Below, piece after piece: positions 38,201 to 46,227 of a DNA stretch of 62,706 nucleotides. The first letter of the stretch is position 1. Each line of letters opens with the position of its first letter. The position numbers and the translations under genes were made by a program. The notes beneath the pieces were generated by a model. The model worked only from the letters and a program-made list of their open reading frames with translations, ran no database searches and was not told the DNA's origin. The stretch lies in the NCBI RefSeq assembly GCF_032586235.1, contig NZ_JAWHTD010000022.1, forward strand, positions 1 through 62,706, read 5' to 3'. The DNA comes from Aestuariicoccus sp032586235. GTDB taxonomy: Bacteria > Pseudomonadota > Alphaproteobacteria > Rhodobacterales > Rhodobacteraceae.

Positions 38201-38440
38201 CGCATGGATCGTGCCCATATATGCGCGGTCGATCTCGAGCGCGTCATGCAGACGGCCGCGCTCCATGAGCTCGCCGCGCACGCGGTCGCGCAATTCGGCC
38301 GCCGCCGCTTCAGTGAAGGTCACGGCGAGGATGCGGCCGGGCGCGACGTCGCCGTTTTCGACCCAGGCTGCGAGTTCCTTCTGGATGTGATAGGTCTTGC
38401 CGGCGCCGGCTCCGGCGGGCACGAGCGACAGCTGCGTCAT
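35297..38440 (-). CDS. AddA-like UvrD helicase-nuclease
   Basis: 1047 residues. The UvrD-type helicase has Walker A AGAGAGKT at about 9-16, TFTEAAAAELRDRV, and Walker B IDEFQD near 351-356. Late helicase motifs (CTWHAAKGREWP, LYVALTRARDRLI) are present. A C-terminal PD-(D/E)XK nuclease shows ERGTAWH, IVDHKSG near 985-991 and QLDAYAAM. This is AddA architecture, about 100 residues shorter than typical alphaproteobacterial AddA. Its ATG overlaps the AddB-like gene by four bases, and a WYL regulator heads the operon, which is not usual for housekeeping addAB. I infer an accessory, defence-linked helicase-nuclease. Confidence 0.82.
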   Translation of the reverse strand: MTQLSLVPAGAGAGKTYHIQKELAAWVENGDVAPGRILAVTFTEAAAAELRDRVRGELMERGRLHDALEIDRAYMGTIHALGQRLLTEHAFAAGRAPGNRLLSEPERDLLIRLEMTRCPALQPLMEDLGRFGYTWNHVTQTTAEDGFRADLLRTVDLIRGLGARGQSPDILTPALAAMTKGYGACEDDGAALTAALLLAVRDLLKAFPDSLAPDFEGNASAVKTFSENHRDLRRAATGKTLTRDWALWQKLRNLRLSKRGAPTPEGYDSLAGAVIAAADALPRHPGPLADAKARLTALVTGAQEVLAAYDAAKRRAGLIDYADMIAETEALLATRPEILQAVLGEIDCVVIDEFQDTNPVQFALLWRLARGAKRALIVGDTKQSIMGFQGADPRLSDALQATHPESVTPLTCNWRSEPQIMEMVNALGPTLFDGYQPLAPQRAATGETALEVLHLPKGRKDTTAECIANRVADILAAGTLIHDKTLDQMRPVRPGDVAVLTYTHDKSSAAAAALEAHGLPVRIRQDGWLSSIAMRAAQAALTLAADPDDTHAALAWLTLGPPRMPLEDAMRNAVDGGLDTHETLAPLRALNVGIATRPVAVTLAAVLRVTGLRDWAAGLAAPAQALADLARLEAEAQEFDAMAEDLRAAAGLHGAGLQVFLGWIAQQSAKEWDRHPDPDGWSASGIEICTWHAAKGREWPITVVAGLDQKIAERPGALRAEFDAFDDLDNVLDHAGLEYLPNFSAPESQEPFTEAQRPADERDAARKLYVALTRARDRLILVMPRERSKPRENAERMVDLLRDRAGFETGDGTLTVAGQSFAARVAEGLPNEPAIPSNAASGTLPRFGTACALPDGPRTLWRRSPSTLATPGPAPPTPLETIRLAPGVAETRTDSAAERGTAWHLAFRVLAERADLAERLQAATGLPESAIAQIAAQAEALTGWLADRGYDRLHFELPLQETAADESETNAILDCLAEGPRGLLIVDHKSGPCPDPAARFATYQPQLDAYAAMVRRLRPDKPLDGVAIHWMSEGTLSIADAKVIEFT

Positions 38441-41031
38441 TCCGTGTCCTCCTCTGCGGGGGGGGCCGGCAGGGCGAAGGCGGCCACAAGCGGGTTTTCC
38501 AGCGCGTAGGGCTTGATCCCGCGCTCCTTTTCGAACCTTGCGGCATCGCCTGCGTGGTTGAGCCGGACCGTCCCCGCACCGACCTCGGCCAGCACCTGCG
38601 CGAGATGGTCCATGGCGTTGACCGACGCGTCGTCGCCGGTGCGTTCGACCCTCGGGACATCCGCGCCTTCGGCATCCGACAGGACTGTGCCGTCACGCAG
38701 CATATGGTAGGCGGTGACGACCTGCGTCCCGTCGGACACCAGTCGGGTCAGCGCGGTCTTATCTGTAGGCCGTTTAAGCATCGCGCGGTAAAGCGCGACC
38801 TGCAAATCCCAGCCCCTGGCCATACGGTTGCGCCGCCCGACTGCGCTGGAGCGTTTGTGATCGACCACGAGGATGCGCCCATCGGGCAGCTCAAGCACGC
38901 AATCCGCCTTGCCGTGAAGCAAAAGGCCGCCGTGGTCGCCGGCCAGTTCGATCTCATTATGCAAAACCTTCGCGCCGGTGGTGCGCAGAAAGCCCGCCCA
39001 AGCGGTGCAGACCTCGCGCGCCTCGCGCAGGAGGCTGGCGCGCTCGGTGACCCAGGCTGAATCCGTCAGCCATGCGGCATGACGGCGGATCGCTGCGTCC
39101 AGCACACCGGGCACCCGGCCCGCGAGGGCGTCGTCGTCCGGCAAAGGCGCGCCAGCGGGAAAGACATCCTCAAGCACCTGATGCATCAGCGTACCTAGAA
39201 TCATCACGTCGAGCGTTTCGGGCGCCCAGACGCGTTCTTTCGCACCCAGCTCGTCCAGCAGCCATGCCAGTGGGCTGACGATCAGTGTTTCCAGCCGCGA
39301 CGGGGAATGCGGCAGAGGCTCGCCTTCGGGGTTCTGGCGCAGGGCGAGCAGGTCGTGGTCCGGCCGGTCCGGCGTGCCGAGACCGCGCTGGATGTGAATA
39401 GCGCCGTCCACTGGGAGCTCTGGTGCGCCGCCAAGTGGGACGGGCTCTGGGTACGTGAGTGAGACCGGCCAGTCGGCGGGCGGCGTCTTGCGCAGGTCGC
39501 CGACGAGATCGGCGGGAGCCTTTGCGCCCAGCATATGAGAGATCAGCGCCAGGCCGGTGGAGGGCGTCTGCCGGTCGCCGCGCAGATCCAGCGCGGGCAC
39601 GAGCAACGTCAGCCCTTGGCTGGCCGAGGCCAGCTGACGGCGGAAGAGCTCCAGTCCGCGGGCGAGCTTCTGTTGGCGGCCTTGCAAGTGCAGGCCGCTT
39701 TCCCGGATTGCGGCGATCTCGCCCTCGGTGAAGAACGGGTCCGATCCGGGCAGTCGCGGCCAGTGTCGCCCGGCCATGCCGAGCACGATCAGCTGGCGGA
39801 CCGGACGCCAAGGCAGGGCGGCCTCGGCAAAGAGCGACACGCCCTCGACAAAGCGGTCATGACCCTCCGCTGGTATGGGACGCGGGGCGGCGACGCGGCG
39901 CAGCAGCGGCCAGTCGATGTGATCGGTTGTGACGGTTTTGAGCGCGGCGATGCGCGAGTGCAGGTCGGCCTCGGGTGCGGCGCGAGCCACCGCGCCAAGT
40001 CGCGCGAAAAGCTGCTCGGGCGTGACGCAGGGGCGCAGCGCGTCCAGCAGATCGCGTGCGGAGCCGGTCAGGTCCGATGCGGTGCGCGACCGGCCTCCGT
40101 CGATCACCTCGCGCGCCATCTTGCGCCCGATCCTGGGCGGCCAGGGCATCCCCGGCGAAACATAGAGCGAGGCCAGCGCGGTCCGCGGCGCGGGGCCGCA
40201 CAGAAGGACAAGCAGGAGCGACAGCAGCTCTCCGGTTACATCCCGTTGCGCTGCCTCGGCGGGCAGACCCGAGAGGGGCAGGCCCACACGGTCGAAGGCC
40301 TCAGGCAAGGCCAACGCATAGGCGGGTTCGTCGGGAGCCAGGAGGCCGATCTCGGCCGGGTGATCAACCTTACCGTCCTCCAGCATCGCGCGGGAGAGGG
40401 CGGCGGCGAACTCTGCCTCCTCGCGGGGGTCGCGCAGACCGTGGCACGTGACGGATTCATCCGGTGCGATCGGATCGGACTGGCGCCCGAGGTGTTCCTG
40501 CAGATGCCGCAGCGCGGTCTCCTCAGCGGTCAGCGGAGCGGGCTCGGGCGCGTCGGACCGGCCGTGATGCGCGCGCAGGGTCTTGGCCAGCGCTGTCTCG
40601 GCCGGGGTGGCAAAGGGGCAATCCGATCCGGCCAACGGCAGCGGCTCCAGCGCTTCAACGGCCGAGCTCTGCAGCACATGCCGCCAGATGTGCAGCGGAC
40701 CGGGCAGGGCGCCCAGGTCGCGCCAGAGATCCCGCAGCCCGGTCAGATGCGTCCGGGCGCGGCCCTCGGGCAGGCGCTCTGGCGCGAGGTCGCATGGATC
40801 GAGATGCGGCGTGGCGTGGGCGACGGCCACAAGCCCTGCCTCCACCGCCCGCGCCGTTTCCTCGGGCGCTGCGGCGAAGCTGTCGGACCAGGGCGCCGGC
40901 CCCCCAAGACGATCGGCAAGCGGCACCTCGGCCGGGCGCGGGGCCAGGTAGACCTCTGCGAGCAGATCGTCGGTGACATGGCGTAACGCACCGGTCGCGG
41001 GAGAGCGTGTCATCAGGGGGGCGATGCGCAT
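38437..41031 (-). CDS. AddB-like PD-(D/E)XK nuclease
   Basis: 864 residues from ATG 41031 (MRIAPLMTRSPATGAL), with AAAGGG five bases upstream. There is no intact N-terminal P-loop, so the helicase-like part is structural. The C-terminal RecB-type nuclease is intact: GKAD near 707, VDHKR near 724-728 and QVALYR near 745. The usual AddB iron-sulphur cysteines are not evident. It should form a two-nuclease complex with the AddA-like partner. An operator-like site lies in the 75-base gap behind the WYL gene. Most of the gene has very high GC and gives long spurious antisense ORFs. Confidence 0.75.
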   Translation of the reverse strand: MRIAPLMTRSPATGALRHVTDDLLAEVYLAPRPAEVPLADRLGGPAPWSDSFAAAPEETARAVEAGLVAVAHATPHLDPCDLAPERLPEGRARTHLTGLRDLWRDLGALPGPLHIWRHVLQSSAVEALEPLPLAGSDCPFATPAETALAKTLRAHHGRSDAPEPAPLTAEETALRHLQEHLGRQSDPIAPDESVTCHGLRDPREEAEFAAALSRAMLEDGKVDHPAEIGLLAPDEPAYALALPEAFDRVGLPLSGLPAEAAQRDVTGELLSLLLVLLCGPAPRTALASLYVSPGMPWPPRIGRKMAREVIDGGRSRTASDLTGSARDLLDALRPCVTPEQLFARLGAVARAAPEADLHSRIAALKTVTTDHIDWPLLRRVAAPRPIPAEGHDRFVEGVSLFAEAALPWRPVRQLIVLGMAGRHWPRLPGSDPFFTEGEIAAIRESGLHLQGRQQKLARGLELFRRQLASASQGLTLLVPALDLRGDRQTPSTGLALISHMLGAKAPADLVGDLRKTPPADWPVSLTYPEPVPLGGAPELPVDGAIHIQRGLGTPDRPDHDLLALRQNPEGEPLPHSPSRLETLIVSPLAWLLDELGAKERVWAPETLDVMILGTLMHQVLEDVFPAGAPLPDDDALAGRVPGVLDAAIRRHAAWLTDSAWVTERASLLREAREVCTAWAGFLRTTGAKVLHNEIELAGDHGGLLLHGKADCVLELPDGRILVVDHKRSSAVGRRNRMARGWDLQVALYRAMLKRPTDKTALTRLVSDGTQVVTAYHMLRDGTVLSDAEGADVPRVERTGDDASVNAMDHLAQVLAEVGAGTVRLNHAGDAARFEKERGIKPYALENPLVAAFALPAPPAEEDTE

Positions 41032-41081
41032 GGGGGACCCTTTCGAATCGTTAAAACTGTCTTTTCCCACGGTGACGGCAC

Positions 41082-41100
41082 CGGGTGGCAAAAGCTGTCG
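41082..41100 (-). promoter_or_regulatory. WYL-type operator before addB-like gene
   Basis: The minus strand reads CGACAGCTTTTGCCACCCG, matching the site at 42149 (TGACAGGTTTTGCCACGCT) at 15 of 19 positions and, more loosely, TGTCAGAGTTTGACACCCT at 21691. It sits between the WYL stop and the addB start, oriented toward addB. Confidence 0.45.
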
Positions 41101-41106
41101 TGGTTG

Positions 41107-42102
41107 TCAGGGCAGGGCGGCGAAATCGCTGCGGCGGTGCGCGGCGACCATCTGGCGCAAAGCGTCGGGGGCCAGCACCTCGACCTGATCGCCCCATTGA
41201 TAGAGGTACCATACCATTTCCAGATGGCCTGAGGCGTTGAACCGCACGAGCACGGAGCCGTCCGGTTCTTCGGTCATTTGCTGATCGGGGTGAAAGACGA
41301 ATTGCCGCGCGACCGGGGCTGCGGCAGGCAGGAAACGCCACACCACAGGGCCGTATTCCGCGTCTGAATGAAACGAACCGAAGGCCTGCGCCGCAAAGCG
41401 CGCGAGGTCGAAGTCGGGATCGCGAGCAAAGCTGCGGGAGGTGATTTGCGCATTCCGGATGCGGTCGAGGCGAAACCGCCGCATACGACCGTCGCCCTTG
41501 ACCGGTCGGGCGATGAGGTAGCGACGGATACCCAAAAGCAGGCCGTAGGGTTCCAGAAGGCGTTCGCTGGCTGTGCCGTCTGCGGAGAGATAGGTCACCT
41601 GCAGCTCCCACGGCGCGCGCAGCGCCTCGGTCAGCGCGCCCAGAAGTTGCCTGTCAGGTTCGATACGCGGGCCTGGGCGGGACGCGAAGCCTTGCGCCTC
41701 GAGCAGCGCCTCGGCGTCGGCCTCGGTGCGGCGGGCGTGGCTCGAGGGCATGGCGGCGAGCAGCCGGTCGCGCAGGACCACGAGACGTTGCGCCTCGTCC
41801 GGGGCGCCGTCGCGCGCCGCTCGCTTAGCGGCCAGCTCCAGCGCGGCCAGCTCGCTGTCGCGAATACCCTGCGCCTGCAGCCAACGCGGGTCGTGGCGCG
41901 GCATGCGCCAGCGGCGCCGGCGGTCGTCGCCGTCGCAAATTTCGACCTGGGGAAAGACCGTTTCGAAAGAGCGCATCATACGCTGCGCCGTGCGGTGATC
42001 GAAGCCGAATTCCTCGGTCAGATCCTGCAGCGCGATGCCGTCAAAGCGGGACATGGCCATCTCGGCAACTCGCAGCAGATCTGCGGCCTTGGAGTAGGAC
42101 AT
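41107..42102 (-). CDS. WYL-domain transcriptional regulator (module 2)
   Basis: 331 residues from ATG 42102 (MSYSKAADLLRVAEMA), preceded by GGAGGGAG; the longer reading is rejected because it would run over the operator-like site at 42149. The HTH region has LTEEFGFDHRTAQRM. The WYL-like core has YGLLLGIRRYLIARPV, and the C-terminus YLYQWGDQVEVLAP and RRSDFAALP. It is collinear with the regulator at 20692, with clear paralogy. It leads the addB-addA operon and is divergent from the gene at 42218. Confidence 0.85.
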   Translation of the reverse strand: MSYSKAADLLRVAEMAMSRFDGIALQDLTEEFGFDHRTAQRMMRSFETVFPQVEICDGDDRRRRWRMPRHDPRWLQAQGIRDSELAALELAAKRAARDGAPDEAQRLVVLRDRLLAAMPSSHARRTEADAEALLEAQGFASRPGPRIEPDRQLLGALTEALRAPWELQVTYLSADGTASERLLEPYGLLLGIRRYLIARPVKGDGRMRRFRLDRIRNAQITSRSFARDPDFDLARFAAQAFGSFHSDAEYGPVVWRFLPAAAPVARQFVFHPDQQMTEEPDGSVLVRFNASGHLEMVWYLYQWGDQVEVLAPDALRQMVAAHRRSDFAALP

Positions 42103-42148
42103 CGCGGAACTCCCTCCTGGTTCAGTAGCCCCTGGCCACGCCTGACGG

Positions 42149-42167
42149 TGACAGGTTTTGCCACGCT
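42149..42167 (+). promoter_or_regulatory. WYL-type operator in the divergent promoter region
   Basis: TGACAGGTTTTGCCACGCT; on the minus strand TGGCAAAACCTGTCA. It lies between the WYL ATG (47 bases away) and the ATG of the divergent gene at 42218 (50 bases away), so it could control both. It is akin to the site at 41082. Confidence 0.45.
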
Positions 42168-42217
42168 GACGGCGCATCATTGAATTGTCAACGAATCTTC
42201 ACCTGGGAGGGATCGGA

Positions 42218-42910
42218 ATGCGTGTACTGAACCTGGAACATGCCCGTGTAGCACTGGCCCGCGGCCTGGCGCGGCAGGCAATGGAGGAGGCGGCTCGCGA
42301 CGATGCAAACGCAGCGCGTATCCTGAACGAATTGCATCACATGGCGCCTAACCCGCGCAGCCGGCAGCGCTTTGCGGCGCGGCTGAGCGCGCGGCCGGGT
42401 GTGGTGCGGGCTCGGGCCGTGCCGGACGGGCTGGTGATCGTGCTGCGGACGCTTCTGAATGTGGAACTGCGCAAGAATGGCGTTGACTGCTTCAGCGAAG
42501 AGCGCATCGCCTGGACCCGGGTTCACGTCCGCAGCGGAAAGCGACAGATCAGCTTCGATCTGCACGCCGTGCATGCCACCCGCCACGTGCTGCAACGCCG
42601 AGTGGAGCGCTCGGATTGTTCGCTGGGCGATGTGCTGGGCGACATGGACGACGCCATGCTTCGGGCATTGGCGCGCCTCGTGCGGGGCGGAGTTCTGACT
42701 GACCGCGAGGATGACTACCTGCCGGCGCGCCGAGGTGTCTGGGCGGGTGGAACAGAATTTGCTGGCGTGGACCCGACGTGGGGGGCGGCATTCCGCGATT
42801 CTGTGCCGATGGAGGTCTTTGCGATCCGGACCTTTCTCGGCGAGGCGGAGATGCGTCCTACCCTGTGGCTAGGCTGGTCAGAAGTAACGGCGGAAGCGCG
42901 CGCTGCATGA
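42218..42910 (+). CDS. Hypothetical protein divergent from the WYL-addBA operon
   Basis: 230 residues from ATG 42218 with GGGAGG seven bases upstream. The sequence is basic and mostly helical at the N-terminus (EHARVALARGLARQAMEEAA). A central region reads FSEERIAWTRVHVRSGKRQI, then LHAVHATRHVLQRRVERS, and the C-terminus FLGEAEMRPTLWLGW. I do not recognise a family or active site. Sharing a regulatory region with module 2 suggests a role with the AddAB-like proteins. It converges with the terminase gene. Confidence 0.68.
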   Translation: MRVLNLEHARVALARGLARQAMEEAARDDANAARILNELHHMAPNPRSRQRFAARLSARPGVVRARAVPDGLVIVLRTLLNVELRKNGVDCFSEERIAWTRVHVRSGKRQISFDLHAVHATRHVLQRRVERSDCSLGDVLGDMDDAMLRALARLVRGGVLTDREDDYLPARRGVWAGGTEFAGVDPTWGAAFRDSVPMEVFAIRTFLGEAEMRPTLWLGWSEVTAEARAA

Positions 42911-42972
42911 TTATGCGGGATGTGTCGATCGCCATTCCCCTAAGCAGTCCGTCAATAAATTGCTTGCCGGCT

Positions 42973-44415
42973 TTACCAGGCGGCGATGACCCGACCTCCG
43001 CCCTTGAATTTTGGATTGTATCGGCTCTTGAGGTAGCGATTGAAGAATTCAACCGCTTGGGACAGGGCATCGACCTGATCATCGTTTACGCCCGCCGGAA
43101 ACGCCCGAAGTTCGGGGATCAGGACGTCCAGCCAGGGTGCGTTCTCTGGCAGGAGAACTTTTCCCGCTGCCACGGTTACCATCGCTTTTGACATGCGAAC
43201 GTCCTTCGGGTGCCTGGGCGACCATTTCTGAATGAGTTTGGTCCGAATTTCCGGCGGGTAGGCGTCCCAGAGTACTTCCAGAAGGGCCGTGCCGCTGGAC
43301 GCTTTTTCGATTACAACGAAGTCTGCTGCGCTTTTTTCCTGGGCCGACCTAACCTGATTCACGAGGGTCGGAAAGTTCCAGAACCCGCGGTAGTTTGCAC
43401 ATAAATACAATCTGCCGTCGGTCACCTGATAAAGCTGGATCACGGAATAAGAGCCCGACTGGGATCCGGTCGCGGCGTCTATGCTCAGGAACTTGGCGTC
43501 GTATTCCCTTGGAAGGGTATTATAGCGCTGAAACAGGCCGATATCGATTTCGCCGCCGCCAGCCGGCACCGGCTGCTGTTGATACTGAGCCAGATACGCC
43601 GCCTCACCCATCCTCTTTCTTTGCGTATCGAGGAAGTCCTGGCTCAGGCGTTCAGGGTCGAGCAGCTGGCCTTGCTCGAACACGTAATATTCATCCGGAC
43701 CGATCTGATACCTGGTGTCCCGCTCCGCAGCGGCCGGAATTATCAATCTGGCCCAGCGTTCCTGTTCCCCAACATGGGCGGCAAGATCAAAGACTGACAG
43801 GCGCTGCATCACATTAACGATCGCGCTCTTGCCCGGGTCCATCAGCCGCGTCGACAGAGAGTTGTCGTACCAGCGCGTCACGCGTTCACACGCGGTCTGC
43901 AAGGTTGCTTCGGCTGCATCATGAGGGTCGTCCAGAATAATGATGTCGAACCCTCTTCCGGTGACCGAACCGTGGGTCGAAACAGACGCGCGTCCGCCAC
44001 CCGCCGAAGTCACAAAGTTCCTTTCGTTGTCCTTTTGCGGCGCGCCTGACATGGTCGGAAACACAGCCTTGTACCAGTCGCTGTCGACAATTTTTCGGAA
44101 TTTGGCGGACAGGTCGAACGCGAGTTCGTTGTTGTGAGAAACGACCGCGATCGAAAGGCCGGGATTATGCCCGAGAAGAAACGCGACCCATGCGATAGAG
44201 ACAATAACGGACTTCAGCATGCGGGGCGGCACGTTTATCATCAGCCGCCGCTCGTTGCCATTTGCAACCTGTTGCAGTTGGTAACAGATGGCATGGATAT
44301 GCCAGTTGTCCTCGAACGTCCGCCCCGGGTGGAGCGCTTGAAACACCTTCTCTACGAATGCCGGAAAGAACTGCCTGAGTAGGGCCTGGACCTCAGAATT
44401 TGTCGGTTTCGTCAT
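42973..44415 (-). CDS. terL: Phage terminase large subunit-like protein (copy 1)
   Basis: 480 residues from ATG 44415 (MTKPTNSEVQALLRQ) with GGGAGGGG upstream. The ATPase has a Walker A-like NVPPRMLKS and Walker B IIILDDPHDA; the RNase H-like nuclease half has FLSIDAATGSQSG and DDQVDALSQ. Terminases translocate and cut phage DNA during packaging. It follows DUF5681 and ParB-methylase genes with overlaps, the same order as copy 2 at 49686-53033. No other packaging or head genes are present, so it is an isolated cassette, not a full prophage. Confidence 0.85.
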   Translation of the reverse strand: MTKPTNSEVQALLRQFFPAFVEKVFQALHPGRTFEDNWHIHAICYQLQQVANGNERRLMINVPPRMLKSVIVSIAWVAFLLGHNPGLSIAVVSHNNELAFDLSAKFRKIVDSDWYKAVFPTMSGAPQKDNERNFVTSAGGGRASVSTHGSVTGRGFDIIILDDPHDAAEATLQTACERVTRWYDNSLSTRLMDPGKSAIVNVMQRLSVFDLAAHVGEQERWARLIIPAAAERDTRYQIGPDEYYVFEQGQLLDPERLSQDFLDTQRKRMGEAAYLAQYQQQPVPAGGGEIDIGLFQRYNTLPREYDAKFLSIDAATGSQSGSYSVIQLYQVTDGRLYLCANYRGFWNFPTLVNQVRSAQEKSAADFVVIEKASSGTALLEVLWDAYPPEIRTKLIQKWSPRHPKDVRMSKAMVTVAAGKVLLPENAPWLDVLIPELRAFPAGVNDDQVDALSQAVEFFNRYLKSRYNPKFKGGGRVIAAW

Positions 44416-44815
44416 TGCCGACCCCTCCCATCTTTTCGACGATGGCCTGATCGGCATATTTGAGCAAAAGTCGGATATCATCGTCCGACGCCGGCAGTTC
44501 CCGTGAGTCCTTCGCCTCGGCTGCCGGCAGGTGCAGGTTCACTTGTCTCAAAAGCTCGGCGAGTGCCCGGGGGTCGCCCGATAGGGCATCTCCAACAAGA
44601 CGCTTGGCGAGGGCTTCCATCTTGGTGACCTTGGACACGACGCCTTGCTCGGACAAACTGACCTCTCGGTCGAGTTCGTCCTGCAGGACCGACTTGAATG
44701 ATTTGGACCCTTTCGGCCGCCCGCCGGGATTGCCGGACTGGCCCGGCTTGAACCTTGAGTGCTTTGGCGGATTGCCGTAGCCGACAACATCGGGCGTATC
44801 GCGATCTTCCGCCAT
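44393..44815 (-). CDS. DUF5681 protein (copy 1)
   Basis: 140 residues, with the family block DVVGYGNPPKHSRFKPGQSG then NPGGRPKGSKS near the N-terminus and a helical tail. It overlaps the terminase start by 23 bases and touches the ParB-methylase stop, so the three are translationally coupled. Probably a small-terminase-like or DNA-binding partner; this is inferred from constant gene order. Confidence 0.82.
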   Translation of the reverse strand: MAEDRDTPDVVGYGNPPKHSRFKPGQSGNPGGRPKGSKSFKSVLQDELDREVSLSEQGVVSKVTKMEALAKRLVGDALSGDPRALAELLRQVNLHLPAAEAKDSRELPASDDDIRLLLKYADQAIVEKMGGVGNDETDKF

Positions 44816-46227
44816 CAGAAACCCTCCGAGCCAGGTGTCTGCGGGGCTGACCCGCTACAATCCGTCTCATGGCGCCGGTCTTGCATTATGGCGAAGCCAA
44901 GGCCGGTTTCGGCATGCAGAGCTTCCAACCCCGTCAAGCGCTGCCAGCGGTCGATGGTGACGTCGACATAGGCGGGCGAGATATCCATACCGAGACAGGC
45001 GCGGCCCGCCCGTTCGGCTGCCAGAAGCGTGCTGCCGCTTCCAAGAAAAGGATCGAGGACCTGATCGCCGACCTTTGTCACGTCGAGGATCACGTCCTGC
45101 AGAAGCGCCACCGGCTTGACGGTCGGGTGCACCGTAAAATCGTCGGCCTCGGTCTTCGTGCCGCCTGTTGCACCGCCGTATTCCCAGACGTTCGTCCGGT
45201 TCCGCCCGTGTTTACCAAGCTCCACGTTGTTCAGGTGGGGCTCGCCGCGCCGCTTGCCGATGAAGACAAGCTCGTGGCGGGACCGATAGAGCGAGCCCAT
45301 GCCGCCGTTCGTCTTTACCCAGACCGCAAGGTTTATCTGCTCAAGGTCGAGGCGGCGGAACGCTTCGCGTAACTCATCAATGTGCCGCCAGTCCATGAAG
45401 CAGTAGGTGAGCCCGCCTTTGGCAAGGGAGGCCACGCCATTGCTCAGGGTGTGCACGAGGAACTCCGTGAAGTCGGCCCCGGTCATTTCCCCTGATGCTT
45501 CCGTAAACTCCGCAAATCCGCCTTCCGCACTTCGTACATGCCCGTTGATAGGCACGTTGTAGGGCGGGTCAGTTAGCAGGAGCGACGGGCTGTCCGACTG
45601 CAGCAGACGCTCGAAGCTTGCCCCATCCCTTGCGCTGGCGCAGAGAACCCGGTGCTTGCCCAGAAGCCACAGGTCACCTGTCCGGGTGACGGCAGGCGCA
45701 TCGGATCCAGACGGGTTTCCAAAGTCGTCCAATGGGTCGGTTTCGGACGGACTGCTGACCCCGAATTCGAGAATGCTGTCGATCTCGGCTGGTTCGAAAC
45801 CGGTGATCGTTACGTCAGTGCCGAATTCGAGCTGATATGCGAGCTCGATTTTAAGCGCGAGCGGGTCGAATTCCCCGGTGGTGGCGATTTTGTTCAGCGT
45901 GACCCTCAGCAGCCGGACTTCTTGTTTTTCGAGGTGGTCGATCTGGATACACGGGATCGTGGCCAGGCCAAGTTGCTTTGCGGCCTGATACCTGCTGACG
46001 CCGTCGATGATTTCGCCAGATCCTGCGATGAGCAGGGGGACGACGTTGCCGAATTGCTTAATTGATCTGGCGACCTTCTGGACCTGTTTCTTGTTGTGCT
46101 TTCTGACGGGATTTTTCGGTGGCTCAAGGCTGTCGAGAGGAACCTCTTTCAGCTCGAGCATTGGAGCAAGGTCATTGCGCTTGCTGGTATCCGGCGAGTG
46201 CACAGCCGGTGAGTTGGGACTGCTCAT
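44815..46227 (-). CDS. ParB-domain DNA methyltransferase (copy 1)
   Basis: 470 residues from ATG 46227 with AAGGAGG upstream; a TTG at 46248 is less likely. The N-terminal ParB-like domain (about 25-115) has SIKQFGNVVPLLI, IDGVSRYQAA and IPCIQIDHLE. The DNA methylase has DPPY at 220-223 before FLGSGS at 394-399, the order of beta-class adenine/cytosine-N4 enzymes. Such fusions are carried by prophages and mobile elements and modify element or host DNA. Head of a three-gene cassette with DUF5681 and terminase. Confidence 0.88.
   Translation of the reverse strand: MSSPNSPAVHSPDTSKRNDLAPMLELKEVPLDSLEPPKNPVRKHNKKQVQKVARSIKQFGNVVPLLIAGSGEIIDGVSRYQAAKQLGLATIPCIQIDHLEKQEVRLLRVTLNKIATTGEFDPLALKIELAYQLEFGTDVTITGFEPAEIDSILEFGVSSPSETDPLDDFGNPSGSDAPAVTRTGDLWLLGKHRVLCASARDGASFERLLQSDSPSLLLTDPPYNVPINGHVRSAEGGFAEFTEASGEMTGADFTEFLVHTLSNGVASLAKGGLTYCFMDWRHIDELREAFRRLDLEQINLAVWVKTNGGMGSLYRSRHELVFIGKRRGEPHLNNVELGKHGRNRTNVWEYGGATGGTKTEADDFTVHPTVKPVALLQDVILDVTKVGDQVLDPFLGSGSTLLAAERAGRACLGMDISPAYVDVTIDRWQRLTGLEALHAETGLGFAIMQDRRHETDCSGSAPQTPGSEGF

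Noticed and set aside
39535..40986. Long + strand ORF of 483 codons
   Set aside because: It lies antisense to the AddB-like gene in very GC-rich DNA, has no recognisable domain and a low-complexity R/G/Q-rich product; a composition artefact.
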